Source: Deltaproteobacteria bacterium
GTDB taxonomy: Bacteria; Desulfobacterota; Desulfarculia; Adiutricales; Adiutricaceae
Assembly: GCA_031267005.1 (NCBI GenBank)
Contig: JAIRZX010000574.1
Location: 1 to 23,082 of the forward strand
Reading direction: 5' to 3'
Length of the DNA stretch: 23,082 bases
Of the stretch, positions 1 to 7,889 are shown piece by piece. How positions within the stretch are numbered: position 1 is the stretch's first letter; each line of letters starts with the position of its first letter. Both the position numbers and the translations under genes were made by a program. A model generated the notes under the pieces. The model searched no databases and was not told the origin of the DNA. It saw only the letters and a program-made list of their open reading frames with translations.

Positions 1-208
1 CGAAGCCCACCGGGGCTTCCGGGGGCACTTGCCTTTAAACGACCCCTGAAGGCCGCAGGCGCGGTTTTCGGGTTCCCCGCGCCCCCCGGGGGGGGGCTGC
101 GCTTTCCGGGGAAAGTCGACCCTGGCCCCCTTTTCCGGAGCCTGGCGGCTTGACCCGGCCCGGCCCGATGGTTATCCTGCAGGCCTCGAAAGGTATTGAG
201 TCGAATTT

Positions 209-234
209 AGCCCCCTTCCCAGAGGGCTTTTTTT
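209..234 (+). terminator. Possible rho-independent terminator reading rightward
   Basis: AGCCC at 209-213 pairs with GGGCT at 224-228; two more pairs (CT with AG) form above one C-A mismatch around a four-base loop. Seven T residues follow at 228-234. It reads on the plus strand, so it would end a transcript entering from the left edge, where no gene is visible in bases 1-208. The T run overlaps the stop codon of the minus-strand remnant. The hairpin is short, so the call is moderate. Confidence 0.45.
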
Positions 235-597
235 ACAGCCAGTCCGGAAGCGGTTCCGAAAGCTTGCGCCAGTCCGGGTCGCCCTCGTCGGCGCAGGTGA
301 CGCCCCGGATGCACGCCACGCCGTTCTCCCCGCAGACTACCTTCAGCTTCCCCTCCGCCTCGGCCAGGCACTCCCGGAACCACGCCCGGCTCCTCGTGGC
401 CAGGGCGCCCGCTCCAGCTCCCGCGCGAACCGCCAGAAGACGGGCTCCCTGCCGCCGCTCTCTTTCAGCGGCTTCCCCGTGTCCCGCGCCAGGCCCGCCG
501 CCCCGCCCTTCGGAAGGCATTCCCCCGGGGCGGCCAGCAGGTCCCACGTCCTGACCCGCACGGATTTCCAGAGTTCGCCCAGCGGGTAGGAGTCGTT
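233..597 (-). pseudogene. Broken downstream half of the antirepressor-like gene
   Basis: Directly after the TAA that ends the antirepressor ORF, the same reading frame stays open (NDSYPLGELWKS, then a possible GTG start at 559-561) until about position 400. There the plausible protein switches frame: FARELERA in one frame is continued by GALATRSRAWF in another, which runs to a TAA at 233-235. Read through the stop and the frameshift, it gives one coherent polypeptide of about 120 residues. I recognise no domain in it. The simplest reading is that this was the C-terminal half of the adjacent gene and has decayed. A short independent gene starting at 561 is a weaker alternative. Sequencing error in a G+C-rich stretch could also explain the frameshift. 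Confidence 0.45.
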
Positions 598-1026
598 TTA
601 GGAGTCGAAGTACGGGAGCTTCTTCCTGGGCCGCCCGGGGCCCTTCGCCTTCGTCCTGGCCGCGAGGATCTTGCCCAGGGCCAGCTCCGCTGCGCCCAGC
701 CTGCCCGCCAGGGCCCGCATCTCCGCCGAAAACGGCGGGGCCGACGCCGCCATCAGCGCGTCCGTGACCCGCCTGGCCCGCGCCCCCCCGTCGTTCGCCG
801 CCACGAACACCGCCGCCGACATCGACAGCAGCCTGTCCGTCCGGGGGGAGCCCCTTTCGGGGCCGGGGACGCGCCGGTCGATCCATTCCCGCCCCTTCTC
901 CAGCTCCAACTGCCTCGCCCTGCCCCGGAACCAGGGGCCGACGTCGTCCGCCCTCATCAGGGCTTCGTGCAGCTCTTCCGCTTCCACGGCCAAGACGTCC
1001 TCGCCGCCGATCCTGATCGTCCTCAC
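598..1026 (-). CDS. AntA/AntB-type phage antirepressor domain protein
   Basis: This 142-residue protein starts with GTG at 1024-1026. A purine-rich tract (GGAAGAGGAAA) lies about 20 bases upstream, rather far for a ribosome binding site. Residues about 14-95 follow the pattern of the AntA/AntB antirepressor domain: a short beta start, LHEAL, an aromatic W-F-R-G-R helix, an EWID segment, then TDRLLSMSAA and a basic helix RARRVTDALM. In phages this domain sits at the N terminus of proteins that counter a prophage repressor, usually with a second C-terminal domain. The end here is a basic GRPRKK segment followed by TAA, and coding-like sequence continues in frame beyond it. The gene therefore looks like the surviving N-terminal part of a longer protein, probably prophage debris. 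Family match is by eye and moderate. Confidence 0.55.
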   Translation of the reverse strand: MRTIRIGGEDVLAVEAEELHEALMRADDVGPWFRGRARQLELEKGREWIDRRVPGPERGSPRTDRLLSMSAAVFVAANDGGARARRVTDALMAASAPPFSAEMRALAGRLGAAELALGKILAARTKAKGPGRPRKKLPYFDS

Positions 1027-1072
1027 GGTCAGCCCGCTTAAAATTTCCTCTTCCTTTGTCCACCTGTCCTGA

Positions 1073-1158
1073 GAAAAAAATAAACAATGAAAACAGTTTA
1101 TTGCTAACGTTAAATTAAAACAGCCATTTTATTGCCATTATTTATTATTATACAGCAA
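1073..1158. other. A+T-rich segment upstream of the antirepressor gene
   Basis: This stretch is sharply A+T-rich compared with its surroundings. On the minus strand it contains TATAAT (1147-1152) without a good -35 partner. It also contains AATAAAC and GTTTATT arms around a 10-base loop, followed by a T run (minus strand, about 1073-1100). The hairpin plus T run is terminator-like for leftward transcription, and would lie between any upstream promoter and the antirepressor gene. It is the likely regulatory region of that gene, but no exact promoter can be assigned. Confidence 0.3.
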
Positions 1159-1166
1159 TCAGGCGG

Positions 1167-1413
1167 GTATCCGTTCACGGGGGGCGGGAAAAGTGCCTGG
1201 AAGGGAGCGGGCTGGCGGGAGGAGGGCCTGGAAGGACGGCGGAGGAGATCTTGGGTGCTGGAAGGAAGTGTCCGGTAGCCTGGAAGGCAGCAAAACTGAT
1301 AGGGCGGCGGGTCGGCTGGTTCTCCGGCATTAGCTGCCATGCGGGCAGCGACTGCGTTCGCAACGAAGGCAGGCGACTGTCCGGCCCGCCTGGCCTGGCC
1401 CGTGAACGGATAC
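1167..1413. mobile_element. 247-bp MITE-like non-autonomous transposable element
   Basis: The left end GTATCCGTTCACGGG (1167-1181) is the exact reverse complement of the right end CCCGTGAACGGATAC (1399-1413). Both ends are flanked outside by the same 8-bp direct repeat TCAGGCGG (1159-1166 and 1414-1421). Perfect 15-bp terminal inverted repeats inside a perfect 8-bp duplication are the signature of an insertion by a DDE transposase. An 8-bp duplication and termini beginning GTA are typical of the IS66 family, so an IS66-type transposase supplied in trans is the best inference. The interior has no transposase reading frame and contains several CTGGAAGG motifs. It is a short non-coding derivative rather than a full insertion sequence. 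Confidence 0.75.
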
Positions 1414-1474
1414 TCAGGCGGACTAATAGACATTGTTTGTCAAGGGCTGCAACGGCCGCTCCGCTTTTATTAAT

Positions 1475-2185
1475 CCGCCGCCAGGGGGCGGCGTTGAGGC
1501 TCTCGGCGTTGCGGGTGTACACTGTTGCGGGCGTACGCTCGGAGCGCCCCTCAGGCCGCCGCTTTGAACATAGGCTGGACCGCAGGAAAGGCAGGACCGA
1601 GAGCGTGCCCCGTTGCAGGCGTACGGCAAAGGCACCTCTCAGACCGCCGCTTTGAACATAGGCTGGACCACCGGCAAGATTCACGGGAAGAGCGGGACCG
1701 AGAGCGTACACCGTTGTAGGTGTACGACAAAGGCGCCTCACAGGCCGCCGCTTTGAACATTGGCAAGGCCGCCGTTTATATACCGCGGGAAGGCAGTCAA
1801 CGAGGGGGCACGCCGGAGGGACCCGTCGGGTCGCTTCAACGCCGGCCGCTCAAGCGCGGCGGAAAAGCGCCAACAAGAGTGTACACTATCGTGGGTGTAC
1901 ATTATTGAGGCCGCTAGACCCCCGCTTAAGCGACGGAGAGTTCGGCATCGCGGCCGTTCCCTGCTGCGGGGGCACATTTATGGCGCCGCCGAGACCTCCG
2001 CTCGCGGCAGGCAAAAACGGCAGCATCCAGGGCCTCCATTGTTGCAGGTGTACATTTATGGCGTTTCCGAGACCGCCGCTAAGGCGCGGCGGAAAGGGCG
2101 GAGCCCAGGACTTTCGCGGTTGCGGGTGTACACTTGTCGCGCCTCAGAGTCCGCCGCTTAAGGGCGGCGGAAAAGGGCGGGTCAG
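1475..2185. repeat. Cluster of about nine degenerate hairpin repeats
   Basis: Imperfect units of roughly 75-100 bp recur across this stretch. Each combines a TGTACA-centred core (forms of GTTGCGGGTGTACA near 1508, 1524, 1611, 1712, 1889, 1963, 2040 and 2119) with a CCGCCGC half-palindrome. That half-palindrome is often followed by TTAAG and GCGGCGG; the best hairpins are at 2151-2170 and 2073-2092. Units at 1556, 1644 and 1745 share a longer stretch, CCGCCGCTTTGAACAT. Spacing is irregular and not a multiple of three, and no frame is conserved, so it is non-coding. It has no spacer and repeat architecture of a CRISPR array. Confidence 0.7.
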
Positions 2186-2416
2186 AGCTCGCGCCTCACC
2201 CCCGCCCAAACTTAAGCGCCTTGCACGCCCGGCCCCCCCGGCCCGCGCCCCGGCTTCCCCTATGCCGGGGAACCGCGAACCCCGTCCAAACGTCCGTAAT
2301 CGGCAGTCCAGGATAACGATGCCAGAGTTGAGGTTTCGGCGGCAAGGGGCCCGCGACCCGGAGCCCGGACGCCGCGGGCGCCTGCCGGGACACACGAAAA
2401 ACCAGAGGTACCCGAA
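2186..2416. other. Leader region of the large exported protein gene
   Basis: There is no gene here. A 7-bp inverted repeat (CCCCGGC at 2248-2254, GCCGGGG at 2264-2270) is visible. An AGAGG ribosome binding site about 8 bases before the ATG at 2417 supports that start. No clear sigma-70 promoter was found. Confidence 0.3.
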
Positions 2417-5400
2417 ATGCCACCCGGACGCGAGCGGAGCTTCCCCCTTCTTCCCTTAGCGGCCCTCCAAGCCCTCCTCCTCATAGCCTCTCCCGCGCCA
2501 GCGCTCGTTGCCCAGGACGGCACTCCCCCGGCCCCTCCCGCCTACGGCGACCAGCAAGGCGATCCTCCCGCAAGGGTTCTCCCGCCTCCCCCCGAGCACC
2601 GCGTCTATTACGTGCCGTCCCCCGCTCCTCCGACCGGGCCGCCCGACGCTACGCCGCCCGACGCGCCTCAGCCTCTCCCCCAAACGCCACCGCAACAGGC
2701 TCCCCTGACGACCGCCCAGCCTGCGCCTCAGCAGGCGCCGCTGACGGCAGCCCAGCCTGTCCCTCAGACCCTGTCGCAAGCCGCTCCCGCCGCAAACCCC
2801 CGGCAGTTTCCAACCGGAGAGAGCCGTCCAGCGCCGACTGCCGCGACTGCCGCTCCCGCCGTTCCGGACCCTGCGGGCATTGAGGCAAGCCCTCCCGGCC
2901 CCTCGCCGACGCTTGAAGGGCATCAGGCCAAGTCCCCCCCTGAGCCTGTTCCGACGCTGGTTTACGAGCCCGCGTCCGGAGCCCCCGGCTCCCGTCCCGC
3001 CGCTTCAACCCCGCCGCAATCTTCCCCAGCCGCCGCCGCTCCCGGCTCTTCTCCTTCTCCGCCAGCCGCCCCGGACTCTCCTTCCGCTCAGCCAGCCGCA
3101 ACCGCTCCCGGCTCTCCTCCTCCTTCTCCGCCAGCCGCCCCGGACTCTCCTTCCGCTCAGCCAGCCGTAACCGCTCCCGGCTCTCCTCCTTCTCCGCCAG
3201 CCGCAGCCGCTCCCGGGGCTCCTTCCGCTTCGACCCCAGGCGCTATCTCTCCGTCAACTCCGGCCGCTCCGTCCTATTCGCCCGCCGCCGCCTCTCCGCC
3301 CGCAGTGGCGTCGCCGGCCGTTCCCGTCGCGCCTCCGTCAACCGCTTCGTCCCCCGCTACTTCCCCTGCTTCAGCCCCTCCCCCGTCCGACGCGGCGCCT
3401 GCGGCCCCGGCCCCGGCGGCCGGGCAGTCCGATGCGCCAGCCGCCTCCCCGCCCGAAACGGCGCCTCCGCGGGCGGCCGGGGGATCCTCCCCGCCCTCTG
3501 AAGGCGCCTCCCCCGCGGCCCTGGCCGCGGCGGGCGATACCGCCTCGCCGGATCCCCTTGCGCGGAGGTCAGCGGCGGAGCAGTTGAGGAAGGAGGCGCG
3601 GGAACTCCTCCTGACCCCCCAGGATCCGGACGAGACAGACGGAAACGCCTACCTGGCCTTGGTCGAGAAGGCCACGGTGCTGCTTTACAGGGCTTCCGCG
3701 GCCGAACCCGCCGATCCCGCCGTTTTCCGGGAGCTGGGAAGGCTAAGCGAAATCCGCGCCCTGTTCACCCGCGACCCCTGGGACCGCAGGGAGCTTCTGG
3801 ACCAGGCCCAGTTCCAGTTCGCGAGGGCGGCGCGCCTGGAGTTCGAGACCGCCTTCGACCAGAGGGCCCTCAGCTACCGCGCCCCCGCCGCCGCCTCCCC
3901 CTCGGCCCCGGCCGCCCCCATCATCTCCGAGCTGGCCTTCGCGGGAAGGCTCAGGCGCGGGGAGGCCACTTTGGACGAGCTAGCGGCCCGGCACGCTTCC
4001 GAGAACCTCCCGGCGGAGCGCAATCCCCGCTACTGGGCGGACATGCTCTACATAGTCCAGGCGGGAGAGGACGCCGCCGCGAGGCAAAAGCTTTACTCGG
4101 ACGCCGACGGGAGCTTCGCGGAACTCTGGAGGACCATGCCGGCGGAAGTGCCCTGGCGCGGGCTGCCGCGCCAGGGGCCCCAAAAGATAAGGAAGATCGA
4201 AGTCTTGGAAGCCTGGTCCGGGACGGCACTCGCGCTTTCGGGATCAGAAACTGACCCGGAACTCAGATCCTCGATGTTCTACGAAGCTTTGAGGCTTTTG
4301 GAGCTGGGCGTCCCCCTGCCCCTGGACAGCCACGAGACCCAGGGCCTCCTGGGTTCCCTGGACCGCGCCGAGCAGGAAGCGCCGGACCGCGAAGCCTCGT
4401 CCGCTTTGTGGGCGCTCAAGGACAAGCTCTTCACCCGCTGGCTCGCGTCCAAGGACCGCCCCGCCGAAGCCAACGCCCTGTGGGGCGACGATTTCTACGC
4501 CCGGGCCGACCGTCAGCTGGACTCGCGCCTTTTCGACCACTACGTGGCGGAGGGGGATCTCCGTTACGCGGCCTACATAGAAGAGATCCGCGCCTCGGCG
4601 GCCGCCGAGTCGGAAAGGGCCGGGGAAGCCGCCGCGGCGGCCCGCGAGGCCGCCTTGAAAGCGGCCGGCGAGAACGGTCCCGCCGGCGCCAGGGCCAGGA
4701 AAAAGCCGCAACCCCAGCCGGGCCCCGAGGACCCTGCCGCGGCCCTCAAGGCCGCGGAAAGCGTCGCGCGGGCCTTTTTCCGCCAGGGCGAGGCCCTGGA
4801 GCTTAAGACCGGAAGGACCCAGGCCTTTCTGGTGAGCCTCTCCCGGGAAGAGCTGGACGCCCGCCGCAGGCGCATACTCGCCGCCGCCGCCGCCGGCTAC
4901 CGGCAGGCCCTGGATCTGAGCCCCGCCTCCATACTCTACTCCAGATCCCTTTCGAGGGCGTATCTGGGGCTCGCGTCGCTCGCCCCCGCCGAGGACGCCT
5001 TCCTCCCCTACTTCGAGCAGTCGCTCGCCCTCGCGCTCTCCTCGGCGTCGAGGGAGCCGGACTCCGGCGGGGCCTTCTTCGGCTGGGGCAAGAGCCTCAT
5101 GGCGGCCTTGGAGACGACGCCCGGGCCCGCCGCCCGCGAAAGGCTCACCGCCGAGGCGCTGGCCGCCTTCCGCCAGAACCTCAGATCCCACAGCCCCTTC
5201 GTTCCCGAGTTGAACGAGATGGCCGATTTCGTCTACCGCGCCGCCCGGGAAGCGCCGGGCCAAAGCGCCCAGGCCTACAGGCTCCTGGCCGAAATCTGCC
5301 GCAGGTTAAGCGCGCTGCGCCCCGACGACCCGGACGCCCGCTTCGCCCTCGCGCTCGCCCTTCTCATGAAGATATCGGCAGAGACCCCCGGAGGCGGCGT

Positions 5401-6646
5401 CGGAGCCAACGAGCCGCCGCCCCCGGGCCCGGCGGCCCAGAGCGCGGAAGGCGGCGGAAACGGGAACGCAAGCCCTGGCGGCCGCCATAACGGGGGTTCT
5501 GGCGGAAACTTGAACGGGAGCCCTGACGGGAACCGGAACGGAAGGCCGAACGGAAGCCGGAACGGGACCCCCGAAATTAACGGCCAGGCGCCCGCGCCGG
5601 GCAACGCCGTCCCCGGGGGGGCTTCCGCCCGGAACTCTCACGGCCCGGAAGGGGCCGGCGGGGCCGCGCCGGGCGCCTTCGGCGCCGGAAGCTCCGGAGC
5701 CCCCCCGCTGGAGCCCCGCTCCCCGGAAACCGCCCTTGTGACCGGCGGCCAGGGAGGACCGGGGGCCGCCGCCGCGCCTCCCGGGCTGGAAGAGGGCGAC
5801 GCCCCCGCCGGACCGATGCCGCAAGGCTCCGCCAACCTCCCTGCGCCTTGGAACCCCGGGCCCTGGAACGGCGGCGCCCGCAACGGCGGCGACCGCAGGG
5901 ATTTCCTGGAACTCCTGGGCGCGGCGGGGGAAGGGTTGGAACTCGTTTCCCTGGGCGAAGAACCCCAGGCCGACCCCGACTCCGACATGGTTCCCGACCC
6001 CCTGGATCCCTTCCGGAGGGATCCGGCGAGGATACGCTTCCTGGAGCCGGAGAGCTTCCTCCGCGTGACCCTGTCGTCCTCCACCCGGCCCGAGCGGAAC
6101 GCGTCCTCTTTGAACTCATTCGCGTCCAGGCTCCTGGACCTGGCGCCACCCGAGGGCATGGGCCCCTGGCACATGCTCCAGCTGGCGTCATTCCTGAGGC
6201 GCTCGGCCGCCACCGGCTACCTCCCCCCCGAGGAGGAGAAGGCCTACTTCCGGCTCTCTCTCAAGTTCCTCTCGGAGGCCGAGGGCCTCCTCAGAACCGA
6301 AGGACGGGATTCCGAACTCCTGAGCTTCGTTTTGGCTGAGAAAGGCCTGGCTTTTGCCGAGTCCTCCCTGGGGGACGGCGGCAAGGGCGAAGGCGCCGAG
6401 CTTGCCGCCAAAAGGCTCTGGGACGAGGCCGACTCCATAAGGCGCCGCTCCTCAGGCTACGCGCGGGCCCGCTGGGCCGCCTGGTCCGGGAGCCTTGAAG
6501 AGCTCAGGAAGCACCTCCTCCACAGCGCCCGGGACGAGGACCTCCTGCTGTGGCCCAAATTCAGGGAGGCGCTCCTGGAGCCGTCCTTCCGCGCCTTCAG
6601 GACGGACGGGCCCTTCAAGTCGCTGTGGTTCGGCTACTCCAGGTAA
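2417..6646 (+). CDS. Large exported Pro/Ala-rich TPR-like protein
   Basis: This 1409-residue protein begins with a signal peptide: basic RER near residue 5, a hydrophobic LLPLAALQALLLIA core, and likely cleavage near residue 33 after PALVA. Residues about 34-385 are a low-complexity Pro/Ala/Ser/Gln segment with tandem peptide repeats such as APDSPSAQPA. Residues about 385-990 are helical, with repeated amphipathic pairs resembling tetratricopeptide repeats (for example the stretch containing AAGYRQALDLSPAS). A Gly/Asn-rich linker follows (about 993-1155), with NGSPDGN and NGRPNGSRNG motifs. The C-terminal helical block (about 1160-1409) ends in FRTDGPFKSLWFGYSR. It probably acts as a periplasmic or envelope scaffold, with the proline-rich segment as a flexible spacer. 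No catalytic motif is visible and I do not recognise an orthologue. It stands alone, with no adjacent gene on its strand within 200 bases. Confidence 0.8.
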   Translation: MPPGRERSFPLLPLAALQALLLIASPAPALVAQDGTPPAPPAYGDQQGDPPARVLPPPPEHRVYYVPSPAPPTGPPDATPPDAPQPLPQTPPQQAPLTTAQPAPQQAPLTAAQPVPQTLSQAAPAANPRQFPTGESRPAPTAATAAPAVPDPAGIEASPPGPSPTLEGHQAKSPPEPVPTLVYEPASGAPGSRPAASTPPQSSPAAAAPGSSPSPPAAPDSPSAQPAATAPGSPPPSPPAAPDSPSAQPAVTAPGSPPSPPAAAAPGAPSASTPGAISPSTPAAPSYSPAAASPPAVASPAVPVAPPSTASSPATSPASAPPPSDAAPAAPAPAAGQSDAPAASPPETAPPRAAGGSSPPSEGASPAALAAAGDTASPDPLARRSAAEQLRKEARELLLTPQDPDETDGNAYLALVEKATVLLYRASAAEPADPAVFRELGRLSEIRALFTRDPWDRRELLDQAQFQFARAARLEFETAFDQRALSYRAPAAASPSAPAAPIISELAFAGRLRRGEATLDELAARHASENLPAERNPRYWADMLYIVQAGEDAAARQKLYSDADGSFAELWRTMPAEVPWRGLPRQGPQKIRKIEVLEAWSGTALALSGSETDPELRSSMFYEALRLLELGVPLPLDSHETQGLLGSLDRAEQEAPDREASSALWALKDKLFTRWLASKDRPAEANALWGDDFYARADRQLDSRLFDHYVAEGDLRYAAYIEEIRASAAAESERAGEAAAAAREAALKAAGENGPAGARARKKPQPQPGPEDPAAALKAAESVARAFFRQGEALELKTGRTQAFLVSLSREELDARRRRILAAAAAGYRQALDLSPASILYSRSLSRAYLGLASLAPAEDAFLPYFEQSLALALSSASREPDSGGAFFGWGKSLMAALETTPGPAARERLTAEALAAFRQNLRSHSPFVPELNEMADFVYRAAREAPGQSAQAYRLLAEICRRLSALRPDDPDARFALALALLMKISAETPGGGVGANEPPPPGPAAQSAEGGGNGNASPGGRHNGGSGGNLNGSPDGNRNGRPNGSRNGTPEINGQAPAPGNAVPGGASARNSHGPEGAGGAAPGAFGAGSSGAPPLEPRSPETALVTGGQGGPGAAAAPPGLEEGDAPAGPMPQGSANLPAPWNPGPWNGGARNGGDRRDFLELLGAAGEGLELVSLGEEPQADPDSDMVPDPLDPFRRDPARIRFLEPESFLRVTLSSSTRPERNASSLNSFASRLLDLAPPEGMGPWHMLQLASFLRRSAATGYLPPEEEKAYFRLSLKFLSEAEGLLRTEGRDSELLSFVLAEKGLAFAESSLGDGGKGEGAELAAKRLWDEADSIRRRSSGYARARWAAWSGSLEELRKHLLHSARDEDLLLWPKFREALLEPSFRAFRTDGPFKSLWFGYSR
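3038..3208 (+). repeat. In-gene 66-69 bp tandem repeat
   Basis: Two near-identical units (3038-3103 of 66 bp, 3104-3172 of 69 bp) and a partial third (3173-3208) begin GCTCCCGGCTCT. They encode the repeated Pro/Ser/Ala peptide of the large exported protein. The one-codon length difference keeps the frame open, which suggests recent slippage or unequal exchange under selection for an open frame. Confidence 0.8.
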
Positions 6647-7421
6647 AGGAGCCGGGACGCCGCGCCGGTGATCCCCGGGGACACCGCCCACACAATCCCC
6701 TGATACCCCGCCCGGGGACCCGGGCTTGCCGGGCTTAGATCTCCCGGTACTCCCCAAGGGGCCCCGGATACGGAGGGAAGGGTTCTGACGGGGATTGCCG
6801 CGACTACGGATCGGCTTAAAGCCGCCCAAAGGAGCTCCCCAGGCCCCGCGGATGCTGGAAAACGTCGAGGCGCTGGATTTACACGGCAAACTTCCTGCCC
6901 CCGGTGCGGGTATCCCCCCCCGGATGCGGGTGCCGAGCGAGTGACGCCCCGCCGCGCTAGCGACGCCCCACGCTTCGATCCGCGCGTTTTCCGCGGGGTT
7001 TCGGCTCTCCGGCCCTGAGGAATCCTTCTTCCTGCGCTCAGTCGCCCCCGTCCCGTGCCGCTGCGCTCTGTCCCGCGCATGAGGCGCCCCCAATCCCGCA
7101 AGCTTCCATGGTACCCGGCGCCTCGCCTCCTTATCCCCTTATCCCCTTATCCCCTTATCCCCTTCCCTTATCCCCTTATCCCCTTATCTGCTTATCACCT
7201 TATCACCTTATCACCTGACCTCACCGCCCCTTCGCCTCGCCGCCCTTTCCCTTTTCCCCCCGCCCCCGATCGGACTTGGCCAGGAACTTTACTGGCGCCC
7301 GCCCTTGAATCCTGCATGCATTTCACCGGCTTTCATGCGACTTAAGGCGTTGAAATTATTATCGGTTTCGCATCCAACAGGCTGCCGGACACGCGTTGGC
7401 GGGCGACGTCCTGCTCCAGGT
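6647..7421. other. Gene-free spacer after the large exported protein gene
   Basis: No reading frame here has coding character on either strand. G+C-rich inverted repeats occur just after the stop (around 6680-6730), but without a T run, so no intrinsic terminator can be assigned. The only strong structure is the 8-bp tandem array at 7129-7217. Confidence 0.4.
7129..7217. repeat. 8-bp tandem array (TTATCCCC / TTATCACC)
   Basis: Ten TTATC cores lie at 7131, 7139, 7147, 7155, 7168, 7176, 7184, 7192, 7200 and 7208. They are on an exact 8-bp period, broken once by a 5-bp slip near 7163. Early units are TTATCCCC and late ones TTATCACC, so the array grew or diverged in two blocks. The minus strand reads GGGGATAA repeats, giving regularly spaced G4 runs that could form a quadruplex. 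Confidence 0.85.
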
Positions 7422-7450
7422 TTGACATTTCGGATTGACGGAAGCAAAAT
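7422..7450 (+). promoter_or_regulatory. Candidate sigma-70 promoter in a gene-free spacer
   Basis: A consensus TTGACA (7422-7427) is followed after 17 bases by CAAAAT (7445-7450), a four-of-six match to the -10 box. The predicted start near 7457 faces a stretch with no gene that ends in the strong terminator at 7690-7728. It could instead help transcribe the epimerase gene by read-through. Confidence 0.35.
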
Positions 7451-7689
7451 TACCGCTGTCGGCCCCCCCCGCCTCCGCCCCCCCCTCCCTATCCGGTCCG
7501 CGCCCGCTTGCCCAAGCCAGCTCACGTTTGAGGGAAGGCCTTTTCGGGCCGATAAAGATTCGGGCTTTAAATCGCGAGCCTCGACGCCACGCGACCGGGG
7601 ACCTTTATCCGCCCAGTTTCCGCACTCCCTTCAGTCCTTTCCTCCCAAAGCCCCGCCCGTAAGCCAGCCCCGCGCCCGCCCGGGGCTTT

Positions 7690-7728
7690 CGCGCCGCCCG
7701 GCCGCAAGGCCCGGCGGAGCGTTTTTTT
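7690..7728 (+). terminator. Strong rho-independent terminator upstream of the epimerase gene
   Basis: A long G+C-rich hairpin (arms 7690-7703 and 7708-7721, GCAA tetraloop, two mismatches, twelve pairs) is followed by seven T residues (7722-7728). It lies 160 bases upstream of the epimerase start, inside the 5' extension of that open frame. This argues that the extension is not translated. It would end a short transcript starting near 7457, or act as an attenuator. Confidence 0.65.
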
Positions 7729-7889
7729 CCGCCCCCCTGGGCCGCCGCCTTCCCGCAACCGGCCGCCCCCCCCTCCCGCGGGCCGCCTCGCCGGTAGTTC
7801 CGGCCGTCGCGGACCCAACCTGGGCGCGGCTTTCCGCCCCGCCCCCTTTAACGGGCAACCCTCGCTCCATGCCGTCCAACGGAAAAGAG

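Noticed and set aside
233..1087. Minus-strand 284-codon frame overlapping the antirepressor
   Set aside because: Most of it is a Gly/Arg-rich shadow frame. Only its last 60 or so codons fit, as the end of the broken antirepressor.
7305..7889. N-terminal extension of the epimerase
   Set aside because: The extension is low-complexity and contains a strong terminator (7690-7728). The Rossmann motif begins directly after the ATG at 7890, as in family members.
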